Of a DNA stretch of 32,717 bases, positions 9,353 through 16,753 are shown piece after piece (within the stretch, counting starts at the first letter, position 1; each line of letters begins with the position of its first letter). The stretch comes from Burkholderiales bacterium. GTDB lineage: Bacteria; Pseudomonadota; Gammaproteobacteria; Burkholderiales; Burkholderiaceae_C. The stretch lies in contig JAFKGE010000053.1 in assembly GCA_017307865.1 (NCBI GenBank), positions 1-32,717 on the forward strand, in the 5' to 3' direction. The translations under genes and the position numbers were made by a program. The notes below the pieces were generated by a model that was given only the letters and a program-made list of their open reading frames with translations, was not told where the DNA came from and ran no database searches.

Positions 9353-11404
9353 ATGACCATCGACGCCGACGCATCCATCGATACCCTGCGCACGCTGGCC
9401 CTGGTGGGCGCGTCGGGCAGCGGCAAGACCAGCCTGGCCGAGGCCCTGCTGCACGCCAGCGGCGCCATCGGCGCGATGGGCAGTGTCGAACGCGGCAGCA
9501 CCGTGAGCGACCACGACCCGATGGAGATCAAGGCCCAGCATTCGCTGCAGGCCTCGGTGTTGCACCTGCGGCACGAGGGCTGCCGCATCCACCTGATCGA
9601 CACGCCCGGCCTGCTGGACTTCATCGGCCACAGCCTGCCGGCGCTGGAGGCGGTGGAAACCGCCGCCATCGTCGTCAACGCCGCCACCGGCATCGAGCCC
9701 ATGACGCGGCGCATGATGGAGCAGGCCGCCGAGCGCCAGCTCGATCGCCTGATCGTGGTCAACAAGATCGATGCCGAGGGCGTGGACCTGGCCGGCCTGC
9801 TGGCCGACATCCAGGCCGTCTTCGGCAAGGCCTGCCTGCCGCTGAATCTGCCAGACGCCGATGCCAGCCGGGTGGCGGACTGCTTCTACCAGCGCGAGGG
9901 CGCGAGCGACTTCGGCGCCGTGGCGGACGCGCACCGCGCCCTGGTCGAACAGGTGGTGGAAGTCGACAGCGCCTTCGTCGACCGCTACCTGAACGAGGGC
10001 GACGTCGACGCCAGCGAGCTGCACGCGCCGCTGGAGCAGGCGCTGCGCGAAGGGCACCTGGTGCCGGTGTGCTTTGTCTCGGCGCGCAGCGGCGCGGGGG
10101 TGAAGGAGCTGCTCGACGTCATGGTCCGGCTGCTGGCCAACCCCAGCGAAGGCAACCCGCCCGACTTCCTGAACGGCGAGGACGAGGCCGCCACGCCCCT
10201 GCACGCCCGGCCCGACGCCACGGCCCACGTGCTGGCGCACGTGTTCAAGATCAGCATCGACCCCTACGTCGGCAAGCTGGGCTTCGTGCGCGTGCACCAG
10301 GGCACCATCACGCCGGGCTCGCAGCTCTACGTGGGCGAGGGGCGCAAGCCCTTCAAGGTGGGCCACCTGTACCTGCAGCAGGGCAAGGAGCACGTCGAGC
10401 TGCCCAGCGCCGGGCCGGGCGCGATCTGCGCCATCGGCAAAGTGGACGAGCTGCAGTTCGACGCCGTGCTGCACGACGCGGCCGAGGACGAGGCGATCCG
10501 CCTCAAGCCCATGGCCTATCCGGTGCCGGTGCACGGCATCGCCATCACGCCCAGGCGGCGCGGCGACGAGCAGCGCCTGTGGGAGGTGGTGGGCAAGCTG
10601 GTGGCCGAAGACCCCTGCCTGCGCCTGGAGCGCGCCGCCGGCACGCACGAGACCATCGTGCGCGGCCTGGGCGAGCTGCACCTGCGCGTGCTGCTGGAGC
10701 GCCTGCGCGAGGTGCACAAGTTCGAGGTCGACACGCACCCGCCGCGCATCGCCTACCGCGAGACCATCACGCAGAACGCCGCCGCGCAATACCGCCACAA
10801 GAAGCAGAGCGGCGGCGCCGGCCAGTTCGGCGAGGTGCACCTGCGCGTGGAGCCGCTGGCGCGCGGCGCCGGCTTCGAGTTCGTCGACCAGGTCAAGGGC
10901 GGCACCATTCCGGGCCAGTTCATGCCGGCGGTCGAAAAGGGCGTGCGCGAGGCGCTGGCCGAGGGCGTGATCGCCGGCTACCCGGTGCAGGACGTGCGCG
11001 TGATCGTGCACGAGGGCAAGCACCACCCGGTGGACAGCAAGGAGGTGGCCTTCGTCACCGCCGGCAAGAAGGCCTTTCAGGCCGCCATGCGCGAGGCCAA
11101 ACCCGTGGTGCTGGAGCCCATCGCGCGCCTGCAGATCACCGCGCCCGAGGGCGCCACCGGCGCCATCACGGGCGATTTGTCGGCGCGCCGCGGCATCGTC
11201 AGCGGCACCGACAGCGGGCGCGACGGCGAGCTGACCATCAGCGGCCAGGTGCCGCTGGCCGAGCTGGCCGACTACCAGAGCCGGCTGAACGCCATGACCG
11301 CCGGCCAAGGGCGTTATTCGCTGGCGCTGTCGCACTACGCGGCGGTGCCGCCGGCGGTGCAGCAGCAGCTGGTCGGCCAGTACCAGCAGCCGAGCGACGA
11401 GTGA
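9353..11404 (+). CDS. Elongation factor G-like translational GTPase (EF-G2/FusA-like paralogue)
   Basis: 683 residues with the full EF-G domain order: GTPase, domain II, then III-V (domain IV GGAGQFGEVHLRVEP, domain V near the end). G motifs: P-loop GASGSGKTS (19-27) in place of the canonical HVDAGKTT; G3 DTPG (83-86); G4 NKID (137-140). The switch I region (GSTVSDHDPMEIKAQHS) differs from the RGITI of true EF-G. This fits the EF-G-like subfamily carried next to a normal fusA. Its role is uncertain; translocation proper is less likely than a stress, recycling or silencing function. No tuf or rps genes are adjacent. Confidence 0.93.
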   Translation: MTIDADASIDTLRTLALVGASGSGKTSLAEALLHASGAIGAMGSVERGSTVSDHDPMEIKAQHSLQASVLHLRHEGCRIHLIDTPGLLDFIGHSLPALEAVETAAIVVNAATGIEPMTRRMMEQAAERQLDRLIVVNKIDAEGVDLAGLLADIQAVFGKACLPLNLPDADASRVADCFYQREGASDFGAVADAHRALVEQVVEVDSAFVDRYLNEGDVDASELHAPLEQALREGHLVPVCFVSARSGAGVKELLDVMVRLLANPSEGNPPDFLNGEDEAATPLHARPDATAHVLAHVFKISIDPYVGKLGFVRVHQGTITPGSQLYVGEGRKPFKVGHLYLQQGKEHVELPSAGPGAICAIGKVDELQFDAVLHDAAEDEAIRLKPMAYPVPVHGIAITPRRRGDEQRLWEVVGKLVAEDPCLRLERAAGTHETIVRGLGELHLRVLLERLREVHKFEVDTHPPRIAYRETITQNAAAQYRHKKQSGGAGQFGEVHLRVEPLARGAGFEFVDQVKGGTIPGQFMPAVEKGVREALAEGVIAGYPVQDVRVIVHEGKHHPVDSKEVAFVTAGKKAFQAAMREAKPVVLEPIARLQITAPEGATGAITGDLSARRGIVSGTDSGRDGELTISGQVPLAELADYQSRLNAMTAGQGRYSLALSHYAAVPPAVQQQLVGQYQQPSDE

Positions 11405-11406
11405 TG

Positions 11407-11583
11407 GCGGCGCAGAAGGTGTGAATGAATCCAGAGTGCCCGAAAGGATCGCCCAAACACGTCCGATCAAGGCGCAAAGCGCAGTCGTAGCTCGGGCTAC
11501 GGCGAGCATTTGCAACGCCGAGCGGGCGGGTTTGGGCGATCAAGGCGGGCATGAGGGGTTCGTTCGCACCTTCTTAACGCCGC
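11407..11583. repeat. 177-bp imperfect palindromic repeat between convergent genes
   Basis: The left side (from GCGGCGCAGAAGGTG) and the reverse complement of the right side (GCGGCG-TTAAGAAGGTG) align along almost the whole length. Both contain ATCGCCCAAAC, and the core is GTAGCTCGGGCTAC (11487-11500). It fills the gap between the EF-G-like gene and the first CHRD gene and overlaps the stop and last codons of the latter (TAA at 11574-11576). It resembles a dispersed intergenic element I associate with Comamonadaceae (from memory, not searched). It probably also works as a bidirectional transcription terminator. Confidence 0.75.
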
Positions 11584-12053
11584 TGCTCGATCAGCTGGCC
11601 GCGCAATTCCCCTTCGGGGTAGCTGGCCGTCGTGAGGTTGACGTACCACTGGCCAGCCAGCAGGTCGGCGCGCTGGTGCGGCGTCAGCATGGCGCGGCCC
11701 TCGGACGGATTGATCACCGAGCGGCCCAGCGACAGCACCGCAGGCGCCACCTCGCCGCCCATGCCGGGGCTGTGAAAGCTGGCGCCGCGCACCGGGCCGC
11801 TGAGGCCGCTGAAGCTGAGCTTCCAGCGCAGCAGGCCGGTGTTGCGGTTGAGCACCGCCACCAGTTCGCCGCGCGCCGCGCTGTCGTTGGCCGGCACCGC
11901 TTCGCGCCCGCTCAGCTGGGCGCTGAAGGCGGCCAGCTCGGGCAGACGTTCGGGCACCGGCGGCGGGGCTACCGGGCGGTGCGGCGCCGGGCCCAGGGCA
12001 CAGCCGGCCAGCAGCGCCGCCAGCGCCAGGGTGACGACAAGGCGCGCGCGCAT
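11574..12053 (-). CDS. CHRD-domain lipoprotein (downstream copy)
   Basis: 159 residues. Lipoprotein signal with lipobox LLAGC (Cys at about residue 18), a Pro-rich spacer, then a CHRD (chordin-like) domain: FSAQLSGREAVPANDS, GELVAVLNRNTGLLRWKLSFSGLSG, and the closing TASYPEGELRGQL typical of the fold. CHRD domains are beta-rich extracytoplasmic modules with no known activity in bacteria. It starts at 12053, overlapping the stop of the upstream CHRD gene by one base (TGATG), so the two are co-translated. The 3' end lies inside the 177-bp palindromic repeat. Confidence 0.9.
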   Translation of the reverse strand: MRARLVVTLALAALLAGCALGPAPHRPVAPPPVPERLPELAAFSAQLSGREAVPANDSAARGELVAVLNRNTGLLRWKLSFSGLSGPVRGASFHSPGMGGEVAPAVLSLGRSVINPSEGRAMLTPHQRADLLAGQWYVNLTTASYPEGELRGQLIEQRR

Positions 12054-12679
12054 CAGTTGACCACCCGCAACTGGCCGCGCAGCTCACCCTGCGGGTAGCT
12101 GCTGGTGAACACGCTGACGTACCAGCGCCCGCTCACCAGGTCGGCGGCCTGCTGGGGCGAGAGCGTGGCGCGCCCCTCGTAGCGGGTGCCAAAGGGACTG
12201 GGCCAGATCATGGTGGCCGGGGCGTTGTGCGACGCGTCGGCCGGGCCATGGAACTCCACCCCCGTGATGGCGCCAGCCAGGCCGTCCCACGAGGCCTTCC
12301 AGCGCAGCACGCGGGTGCTGCTGTCGTACAGCGCGTCCAGCCGCCCTGCGGCGCCGCTGCGCGCCGGCGGGATCACGCTGGCGCCGTCCAGCAGGGTGGT
12401 CAGCGTCACCAGGTTGGGGTTGGCCTCGGGGGCGGATTCGGTCGCGGGCGGCAGCGGCTGCGGCGTTGAGGCCGGCGCGGGCGGCACCGGCATGGACTGG
12501 GCGCCCATGGGCGGCGGCGCCGGCGCCGGTGCGGGCGCCGCCGGCAGCGACTCGGGCATACGAATGGGCGGCGGACTGTAGCGCGGGCCCAGATCCACCG
12601 TGCCGCAGGCACTGGCCAGCACGGCCGCCGCCAGCACGGTCAGCACGGCGCGCGCTCGGATCGCGTGGGACTCGGTCAT
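12053..12679 (-). CDS. CHRD-domain lipoprotein (upstream copy)
   Basis: 208 residues. Signal and lipobox VLASAC near residues 19-24, a long Pro/Ala-rich linker (about 45-85) and one CHRD domain (VTLTTLLDGASVIPPARS to SSYPQGELRGQL). The linker suggests it stands off the membrane. The ATG at 12679 has GAGGAG upstream (revealed on the minus strand), which decides it over longer frames reaching 12853. A paralogue of the next gene with the same domain and closing motif, probably from tandem duplication. Function unknown. Confidence 0.9.
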   Translation of the reverse strand: MTESHAIRARAVLTVLAAAVLASACGTVDLGPRYSPPPIRMPESLPAAPAPAPAPPPMGAQSMPVPPAPASTPQPLPPATESAPEANPNLVTLTTLLDGASVIPPARSGAAGRLDALYDSSTRVLRWKASWDGLAGAITGVEFHGPADASHNAPATMIWPSPFGTRYEGRATLSPQQAADLVSGRWYVSVFTSSYPQGELRGQLRVVN

Positions 12680-12755
12680 GGGCAAACTCCTCACTTCGGA
12701 TTCGGGTTTCAGGGGTTCCGCCTTTGGACAGGTCAGGACGGGCCGCTTGCACTTG

Positions 12756-12761
12756 ATTGTA
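12756..12761 (-). promoter_or_regulatory. Possible -10 element for the CHRD operon
   Basis: TACAAT on the minus strand, about 77 bp before the CHRD start, in a 150-bp divergent gap. No good -35 is visible, so this is a weak call. Confidence 0.25.
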
Positions 12762-12829
12762 GGCAAGCCATGCGGGCGTCCTGTATCGGCCCTGCTATGC
12801 TGGCCGCACACCCGCCACCCTGCCCCGCC

Positions 12830-13243
12830 ATGCCCGATCTCGCCGCCCTGCAAAAGCTGCTCGACCCCTTGCTGCCCGGCCTGATGGGCGTGCGCCTGCT
12901 GGCGCTTTCGCCCGAGCGCGTGCGCGCCGAAATGACGGTGCGCCCCGACCTATGCACCGCCGGCGCGCGCCTGCATGGCGGCGCCTTCATGGCCTTTGCC
13001 GACACCCTGGGAGCGGTCGGCACGGTGCTCAACCTCGGGGCCGGCCAAAGCACCACCACCACCGATTCCAGCACCAAGTTCATCGCCGGCGCGGCCGTCG
13101 GCACGGTGGTCACGGGCGAGGCCGTGGCCCTGCACCGCGGGCGCAGCACCCAGGTGTGGCAGACCACCGTCACCAACGCCGACGGCAAGCTGTGCGCCGT
13201 GGTCACGCAGACCCAGTTGGTGCTGGAACCCAAGGCCGCCTGA
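12830..13243 (+). CDS. PaaI-family hotdog-fold thioesterase
   Basis: 137 residues, the usual length for PaaI/YbgC-type acyl-CoA thioesterases. Shows the hotdog signature LHGGAFMAFADTLGAVGT (about 45-62), where HGG and the acidic Asp in FADT are the conserved active-site positions, then the STTTTDSSTKFI strand. Substrate unknown; hydrolyses an aryl- or acyl-CoA in the cytoplasm by family. ATG 12830 chosen (MPDLAALQ); an in-frame ATG further upstream would add about 11 residues. Seven bases separate it from the next gene, so it is co-transcribed. Confidence 0.92.
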   Translation: MPDLAALQKLLDPLLPGLMGVRLLALSPERVRAEMTVRPDLCTAGARLHGGAFMAFADTLGAVGTVLNLGAGQSTTTTDSSTKFIAGAAVGTVVTGEAVALHRGRSTQVWQTTVTNADGKLCAVVTQTQLVLEPKAA

Positions 13244-13250
13244 CTGGACC

Positions 13251-13796
13251 ATGAGCCGCTGGCCCCTGCGGCCCCACCCGGCCACCCCGTGCGCGGCCGT
13301 CCAGCGGCTGGAAGTGAGCTTGGTGCGCGAGCCCGACGGCTGGCGGCTGTCCTATGCGCTGGCGGGCGCGCTGCCCGCCCTGCGCCTGCCACACCCTTCT
13401 GAGCACCCCAGCCCCGCCGACGGCCTGTGGCGCCACACCTGCTTCGAGGCCTTCGTCGGCACGGTCGGCAGCGCGCGCTACCGCGAGTTCAACTTCTCGC
13501 CTTCGGGCGACTGGGCCGCCTACGCCTTCGCCGCCGAGCGCCAGCGCGACCCCGCCGCGCCCACCGGGCCCGCCCCACGCATCGCCTGCACGCACGATGC
13601 GCGCACGCTGCGCCTCACCGCCTGGCTGCCCGCCGACGCCCTGCCTGCCATGGGCGGCGTGCTCGGCTTGAGCGCCGTCGTCGAGACCACGGACGGCGCG
13701 CTCAGCTACTGGGCGCTGGTGCATCCGCGCGCGCAGCCCGACTTTCATCACGCCGCCGGCTGGACGGCGCGCGTGCCCGACAATCGCCGACCATGA
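13251..13796 (+). CDS. DOMON-like domain protein
   Basis: 181 residues, cytoplasmic, no signal peptide. Shows the features of DOMON-like proteins: GLWRHTCFEAFVG, YREFNFSPSGDWAAYAF and a C-terminal YWALVHPRAQPDFHH. DOMON folds bind haem or sugars in other proteins; in this group the ligand is unknown. The end overlaps the DUF1343 gene as ATGA. The two are often adjacent in proteobacteria (recollection, not searched), which hints at a sugar-related role together. Confidence 0.85.
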   Translation: MSRWPLRPHPATPCAAVQRLEVSLVREPDGWRLSYALAGALPALRLPHPSEHPSPADGLWRHTCFEAFVGTVGSARYREFNFSPSGDWAAYAFAAERQRDPAAPTGPAPRIACTHDARTLRLTAWLPADALPAMGGVLGLSAVVETTDGALSYWALVHPRAQPDFHHAAGWTARVPDNRRP

Positions 13797-14998
13797 AATT
13801 CGGCCTCGAACGCTTCCTTGAAGACCCCGCCCTGCGCGCCCCGCTGGCCGGCCGCCGCGTGGCCCTGCTGGCGCATCCGGCCTCGGTCACGCGCGATCTG
13901 ACGCACGCGCTGGACGCGCTGGCCGCCCTGCCCGACCTGCGCCTGACGGCCGCCTTCGGCCCGCAACACGGCCTGCGCGGCGACAAGCAGGACAACATGG
14001 TCGAGTCGAGCGACTTCACCGACCCGCGTCTGGGCATCCCGGTGTTCAGCCTCTACGGCCAAGTGCGCCGCCCGACCGACGCCATGATGGACAGCTTCGA
14101 CGTGCTGCTGGTCGACCTGCAGGACCTGGGCTGCCGCATCTACACCTTCATCACCAGCCTGCGCTACGTGCTGGAGGCTGCGGCGGCTTCGGCCAAGGCG
14201 GTGTGGATGCTGGACCGGCCCAACCCGGCCGGCCGGCCGGTCGAAGGCCTGACCCTGCGCGAAGGCTGGGAAAGCTTCGTCGGCGCCGGCCCCATGCCCA
14301 TGCGCCACGGCCTGACGATGGGCGAGCTGGGCCGCTGGTTCATCGCGCAGCTGGGGCTGCGGCTGGAATACCGCGTGATCGAAATGCAGGGCTGGCAGCC
14401 CGAGGCCGCGCCCGGCTTCGGCTGGCCGGTTGAAAGAAGCTGGGTCAACCCCAGCCCCAACGCCGCCTCCTTAAGCATGGCGCGCGCCTACGCCGGCACC
14501 GTGATGCTGGAAGGCACCACGCTCAGCGAAGGTCGCGGCACCACGCGCCCGCTGGAGCTGTTCGGCGCGCCCGGCATCGACACCGCGCGCCTGCTGGCCG
14601 ACATGCGCCAGCTGGCGCCCGAGTGGCTCAACGGCTGCCGCCTGCGTCCCTGCTGGTTCGAGCCCACCTTTCACAAGCACGCCGGCCAGTTGTGCGCCGG
14701 CATCCAGATCCACGTGGAAGACCCCACGCACTACGACCACGCCGCCTTCAAGCCCTGGCGGCTGCAGGCCCTGGCCTTCAAGGCGCTGCGCCGGCAAGCG
14801 CCCGACGATCCGCTGTGGCGCGACTTCGCGTACGAATACGAGCACGATCGCTTGCCCATCGACCTCATCAACGGCGGCCCGCTGCTGCGCGAGTGGGTGG
14901 ACGACCCGACGGCCCCGCCCGCCGCGCTGGACGCGCTGGCCCGCGCCGACGAGCAGGCCTGGCGGGCCGCGCGCCGGCCTTTCCTGCTTTACGAATGA
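13793..14998 (+). CDS. DUF1343 / NamZ-like exo-beta-N-acetylmuramidase family protein
   Basis: 401 residues. Family motifs: FGPQHGLRGDKQDNM (about 56-70), IPVFSLYG, DVLLVDLQDLGCRIYTFITS (about 104-123), WMLDRPNPAGRPVEG, SMARAYAGTVMLEGTTLSEGRGTTRPLELFGAP, and a C-terminal IDLINGGP. Bacillus NamZ in this family releases MurNAc from peptidoglycan fragments. No signal peptide is visible, so this copy should act in the cytoplasm, perhaps in muropeptide recycling. That activity is inferred from the family. The ATG at 13793 overlaps the previous stop. Confidence 0.9.
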   Translation: MKFGLERFLEDPALRAPLAGRRVALLAHPASVTRDLTHALDALAALPDLRLTAAFGPQHGLRGDKQDNMVESSDFTDPRLGIPVFSLYGQVRRPTDAMMDSFDVLLVDLQDLGCRIYTFITSLRYVLEAAAASAKAVWMLDRPNPAGRPVEGLTLREGWESFVGAGPMPMRHGLTMGELGRWFIAQLGLRLEYRVIEMQGWQPEAAPGFGWPVERSWVNPSPNAASLSMARAYAGTVMLEGTTLSEGRGTTRPLELFGAPGIDTARLLADMRQLAPEWLNGCRLRPCWFEPTFHKHAGQLCAGIQIHVEDPTHYDHAAFKPWRLQALAFKALRRQAPDDPLWRDFAYEYEHDRLPIDLINGGPLLREWVDDPTAPPAALDALARADEQAWRAARRPFLLYE

Positions 14999-15005
14999 AA
15001 TCGGG

Positions 15006-15060
15006 CTGCAGCGCTTGCCAATCAAACGCAATAAGCTATCTATATAATAGCATCCAGGAG
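15006..15060 (+). promoter_or_regulatory. AT-rich leader of arsC: possible promoter within an intergenic repeat
   Basis: A 67-bp gap before arsC is sharply AT-richer than its surroundings. It holds CTGCAGCGCTTGCCA followed by GCTATCTATATAATAGC, an inverted repeat with TATAAT at 15043-15048, and AGGAG (15056-15060) as ribosome site. This pattern looks like a short repeat common between Comamonadaceae genes (recollection). TTGCCA (15015-15020) is too far from TATAAT (22 bp) for a standard promoter, so the spacing argues for caution. Confidence 0.4.
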
Positions 15061-15065
15061 TCATC

Positions 15066-15419
15066 ATGAGCACCGTCACGATCTACCACAACCCGCGCTG
15101 CAGCACCTCGCGCAAGGCGCTCGATCTGCTGCGCGAGCGGGGCATCGAGCCCGTCATCGTCGAATACCTCAAGCACCCGCCCAGCGCCGCCGAGCTCAAG
15201 CGCATCGCCAAGGCCAGCGGCCAGCCGCTGCGCGCCCTGTTGCGCACCAAGCAGCCCGAGTATCTGGAACAGGGCCTGGATGACGCCAGCCTCACGGACG
15301 ACCAACTGGCCGCCGCCATGCACGCCACGCCGGTGCTGATCGAGCGGCCCATCGTGGTCACGGCCAAGGGCGCACGGCTGAGGCGGCCGATCGAGCGCAT
15401 CCTCGAAGTGCTGGACTGA
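15066..15419 (+). CDS. arsC: Arsenate reductase, glutaredoxin-dependent type
   Basis: 117 residues, normal for ArsC/Spx-fold reductases. The catalytic HX3CX3R motif is His8, Cys12, Arg16 (YHNPRCSTSRKA). LIERPIVV and the distal Arg-rich segment (GARLRRPIERI) match the arsenate-binding part. Reduces arsenate to arsenite using glutathione and glutaredoxin. No arsR, arsB or acr3 gene is adjacent, so it is an orphan copy here, or in an operon with the chromate transporter pair that starts 5 bp downstream. Confidence 0.93.
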   Translation: MSTVTIYHNPRCSTSRKALDLLRERGIEPVIVEYLKHPPSAAELKRIAKASGQPLRALLRTKQPEYLEQGLDDASLTDDQLAAAMHATPVLIERPIVVTAKGARLRRPIERILEVLD

Positions 15420-15424
15420 GCGCC

Positions 15425-16039
15425 ATGCCCGCCACCGCCGCCAGCGATGCCGCGCCCGGCGCCCCGCGCTCGCGCGCCGACCTGTTCTGGTCCTTCAGCT
15501 GGATCGCGCTGCAGGGCTTTGGCGGCGTGATGGCGGTGGTGCAGCGCGAGCTGGTCGAGCGCAAGCGCTGGCTCACGCGCGAGCAGTTCGTCGAGGACTG
15601 GGCGGTGGCGCAGATCATGCCCGGCCCCAACGTGGTCAACCTGTCGATGATGATCGGCGACCGTCACTTCGGCCTGTCGGGCGCGCTGGTGGCGCTGGTC
15701 GGCATGCTGGCGCTGCCCAGCGTGCTGGTGCTGCTGCTGGCGGCCGGCTTTGCCAGCGTGGCCGACGCGCCCATGGCGCAGGGCGCGCTGCGCGGCATGG
15801 GCGCGGTGGCGGCGGCACTGATCATCGCCACCGGCCTCAAGCTGATCGGGGCGCTGCGCGGCAACCCGATGGGGCGCGCGGTGTGCCTGGCGCTGGTGGC
15901 GCTCACCGTGGTGGCGATGCTGGTGTTCAAGCTGCGGCTGGCGCTGGTGCTGGGGGTGCTGGGCGGCGCCGGCTGCCTGTGGGCCTGGCGCTGCCTGCGC
16001 CCTGCTGCCGCCAACGTCGGCGAGGCGCCACGGCCATGA
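15425..16039 (+). CDS. Chromate transporter, short form, first subunit
   Basis: 204 residues. ChrA half-domain: LFWSFSWIALQGFGGVMAVVQRELVERKRWLT (about 20-51), then the signature AQIMPGPNVVNLSMMIG (about 62-78), and about five to six hydrophobic segments. Short-chain ChrA proteins occur in pairs and together form one exporter (family knowledge). It is linked to the next gene by an ATGA overlap and starts 5 bp after arsC. Substrate chromate is inferred from the family; related members may move other oxyanions. Confidence 0.93.
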   Translation: MPATAASDAAPGAPRSRADLFWSFSWIALQGFGGVMAVVQRELVERKRWLTREQFVEDWAVAQIMPGPNVVNLSMMIGDRHFGLSGALVALVGMLALPSVLVLLLAAGFASVADAPMAQGALRGMGAVAAALIIATGLKLIGALRGNPMGRAVCLALVALTVVAMLVFKLRLALVLGVLGGAGCLWAWRCLRPAAANVGEAPRP

Positions 16040-16632
16040 CGATCACGCTGGGCGCGGCCGATTGGCTGGATTTGTTCGTGCGCTACCTGTCGCTGTCCCT
16101 GCTGGCGGTGGGCGGCGCCATCGGCACGGCGCCGGAGATGCACCGCTACCTGGTCGTCGACCGCCATTGGCTGACCGAATCGCAGTTCAACGGCTCGATC
16201 GCGCTGGCCCAGGCCGCCCCCGGACCCAACGTGCTGTTCGTGGCGCTGATGGGCTGGAACGTGGGGCTGAACGCCGGTGGCGGCGCGGCGGCCGGCTGGC
16301 GCGCCTACGCGCTGGCGGGCGCCGGTGCCGTGGTCACCATGCTGGGCATGCTGCTGCCTTCGGGCGTGCTGACCTACACCGCCACGCGTTGGGCGCACCG
16401 CAACCGCACGCGCCGCTCGGTGCGCGCCTTCAAGGCCGGCATGGCGCCCATCGTCATCGGCCTGCTGCTGGTCACCGGTTGGCTGCTGACGGCCGCCCAC
16501 GACCAGCCGGCGCGCGACTGGCGCCTGTGGCTGCTGACGGCGGCCGCCACGCTGGTCGTCTGGCGCACGCGCCTGCACCTGCTGTGGCTGATCGGCGCCG
16601 GCGCCCTGCTGGGCGCGCTGGGCTGGGTGTAG
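16036..16632 (+). CDS. Chromate transporter, short form, second subunit
   Basis: 198 residues. Second half of the pair: YLSLSLLAVGGAIGTAPEMHRYLV (N-terminal), then AQAAPGPNVLFVALMGWNVG (about 56-75) and four or more membrane segments. The conserved PGPN motif is present in both halves, in keeping with inverted topology of the two. ATG 16036 overlaps the upstream stop, which points to fixed stoichiometry. Confidence 0.93.
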   Translation: MTITLGAADWLDLFVRYLSLSLLAVGGAIGTAPEMHRYLVVDRHWLTESQFNGSIALAQAAPGPNVLFVALMGWNVGLNAGGGAAAGWRAYALAGAGAVVTMLGMLLPSGVLTYTATRWAHRNRTRRSVRAFKAGMAPIVIGLLLVTGWLLTAAHDQPARDWRLWLLTAAATLVVWRTRLHLLWLIGAGALLGALGWV

Positions 16633-16705
16633 GCACCGCGCCGCCACGTCGGCGCCAGCTGTCGGGAAGCTGTCGTACGTAGTTGCCGAACTGGTGACGC
16701 GCGAG

Positions 16706-16753
16706 GTCGTCGCGAACAATGAAAAGGTCACGCTTTTCAGGTTCGACCACGAC
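16706..16753 (+). promoter_or_regulatory. Large imperfect hairpin abutting the tctB start
   Basis: Nested arms GTCGT, CGAAC and TGAAAAG (16706-16726) pair with CTTTTCA, GTTCG and ACGAC (16733-16753) around a 6-base loop. The inner arm is a perfect 7-bp repeat. The structure ends exactly at the ATG at 16754, with no visible Shine-Dalgarno. It could be a regulator site or an RNA element masking translation. Confidence 0.5.

Noticed and set aside
9259-11515. Upstream extension of the DUF924 frame to 960 codons
   Set aside because: It runs antisense to the EF-G-like gene. Only the last 208 codons match DUF924, so this is not a fusion.
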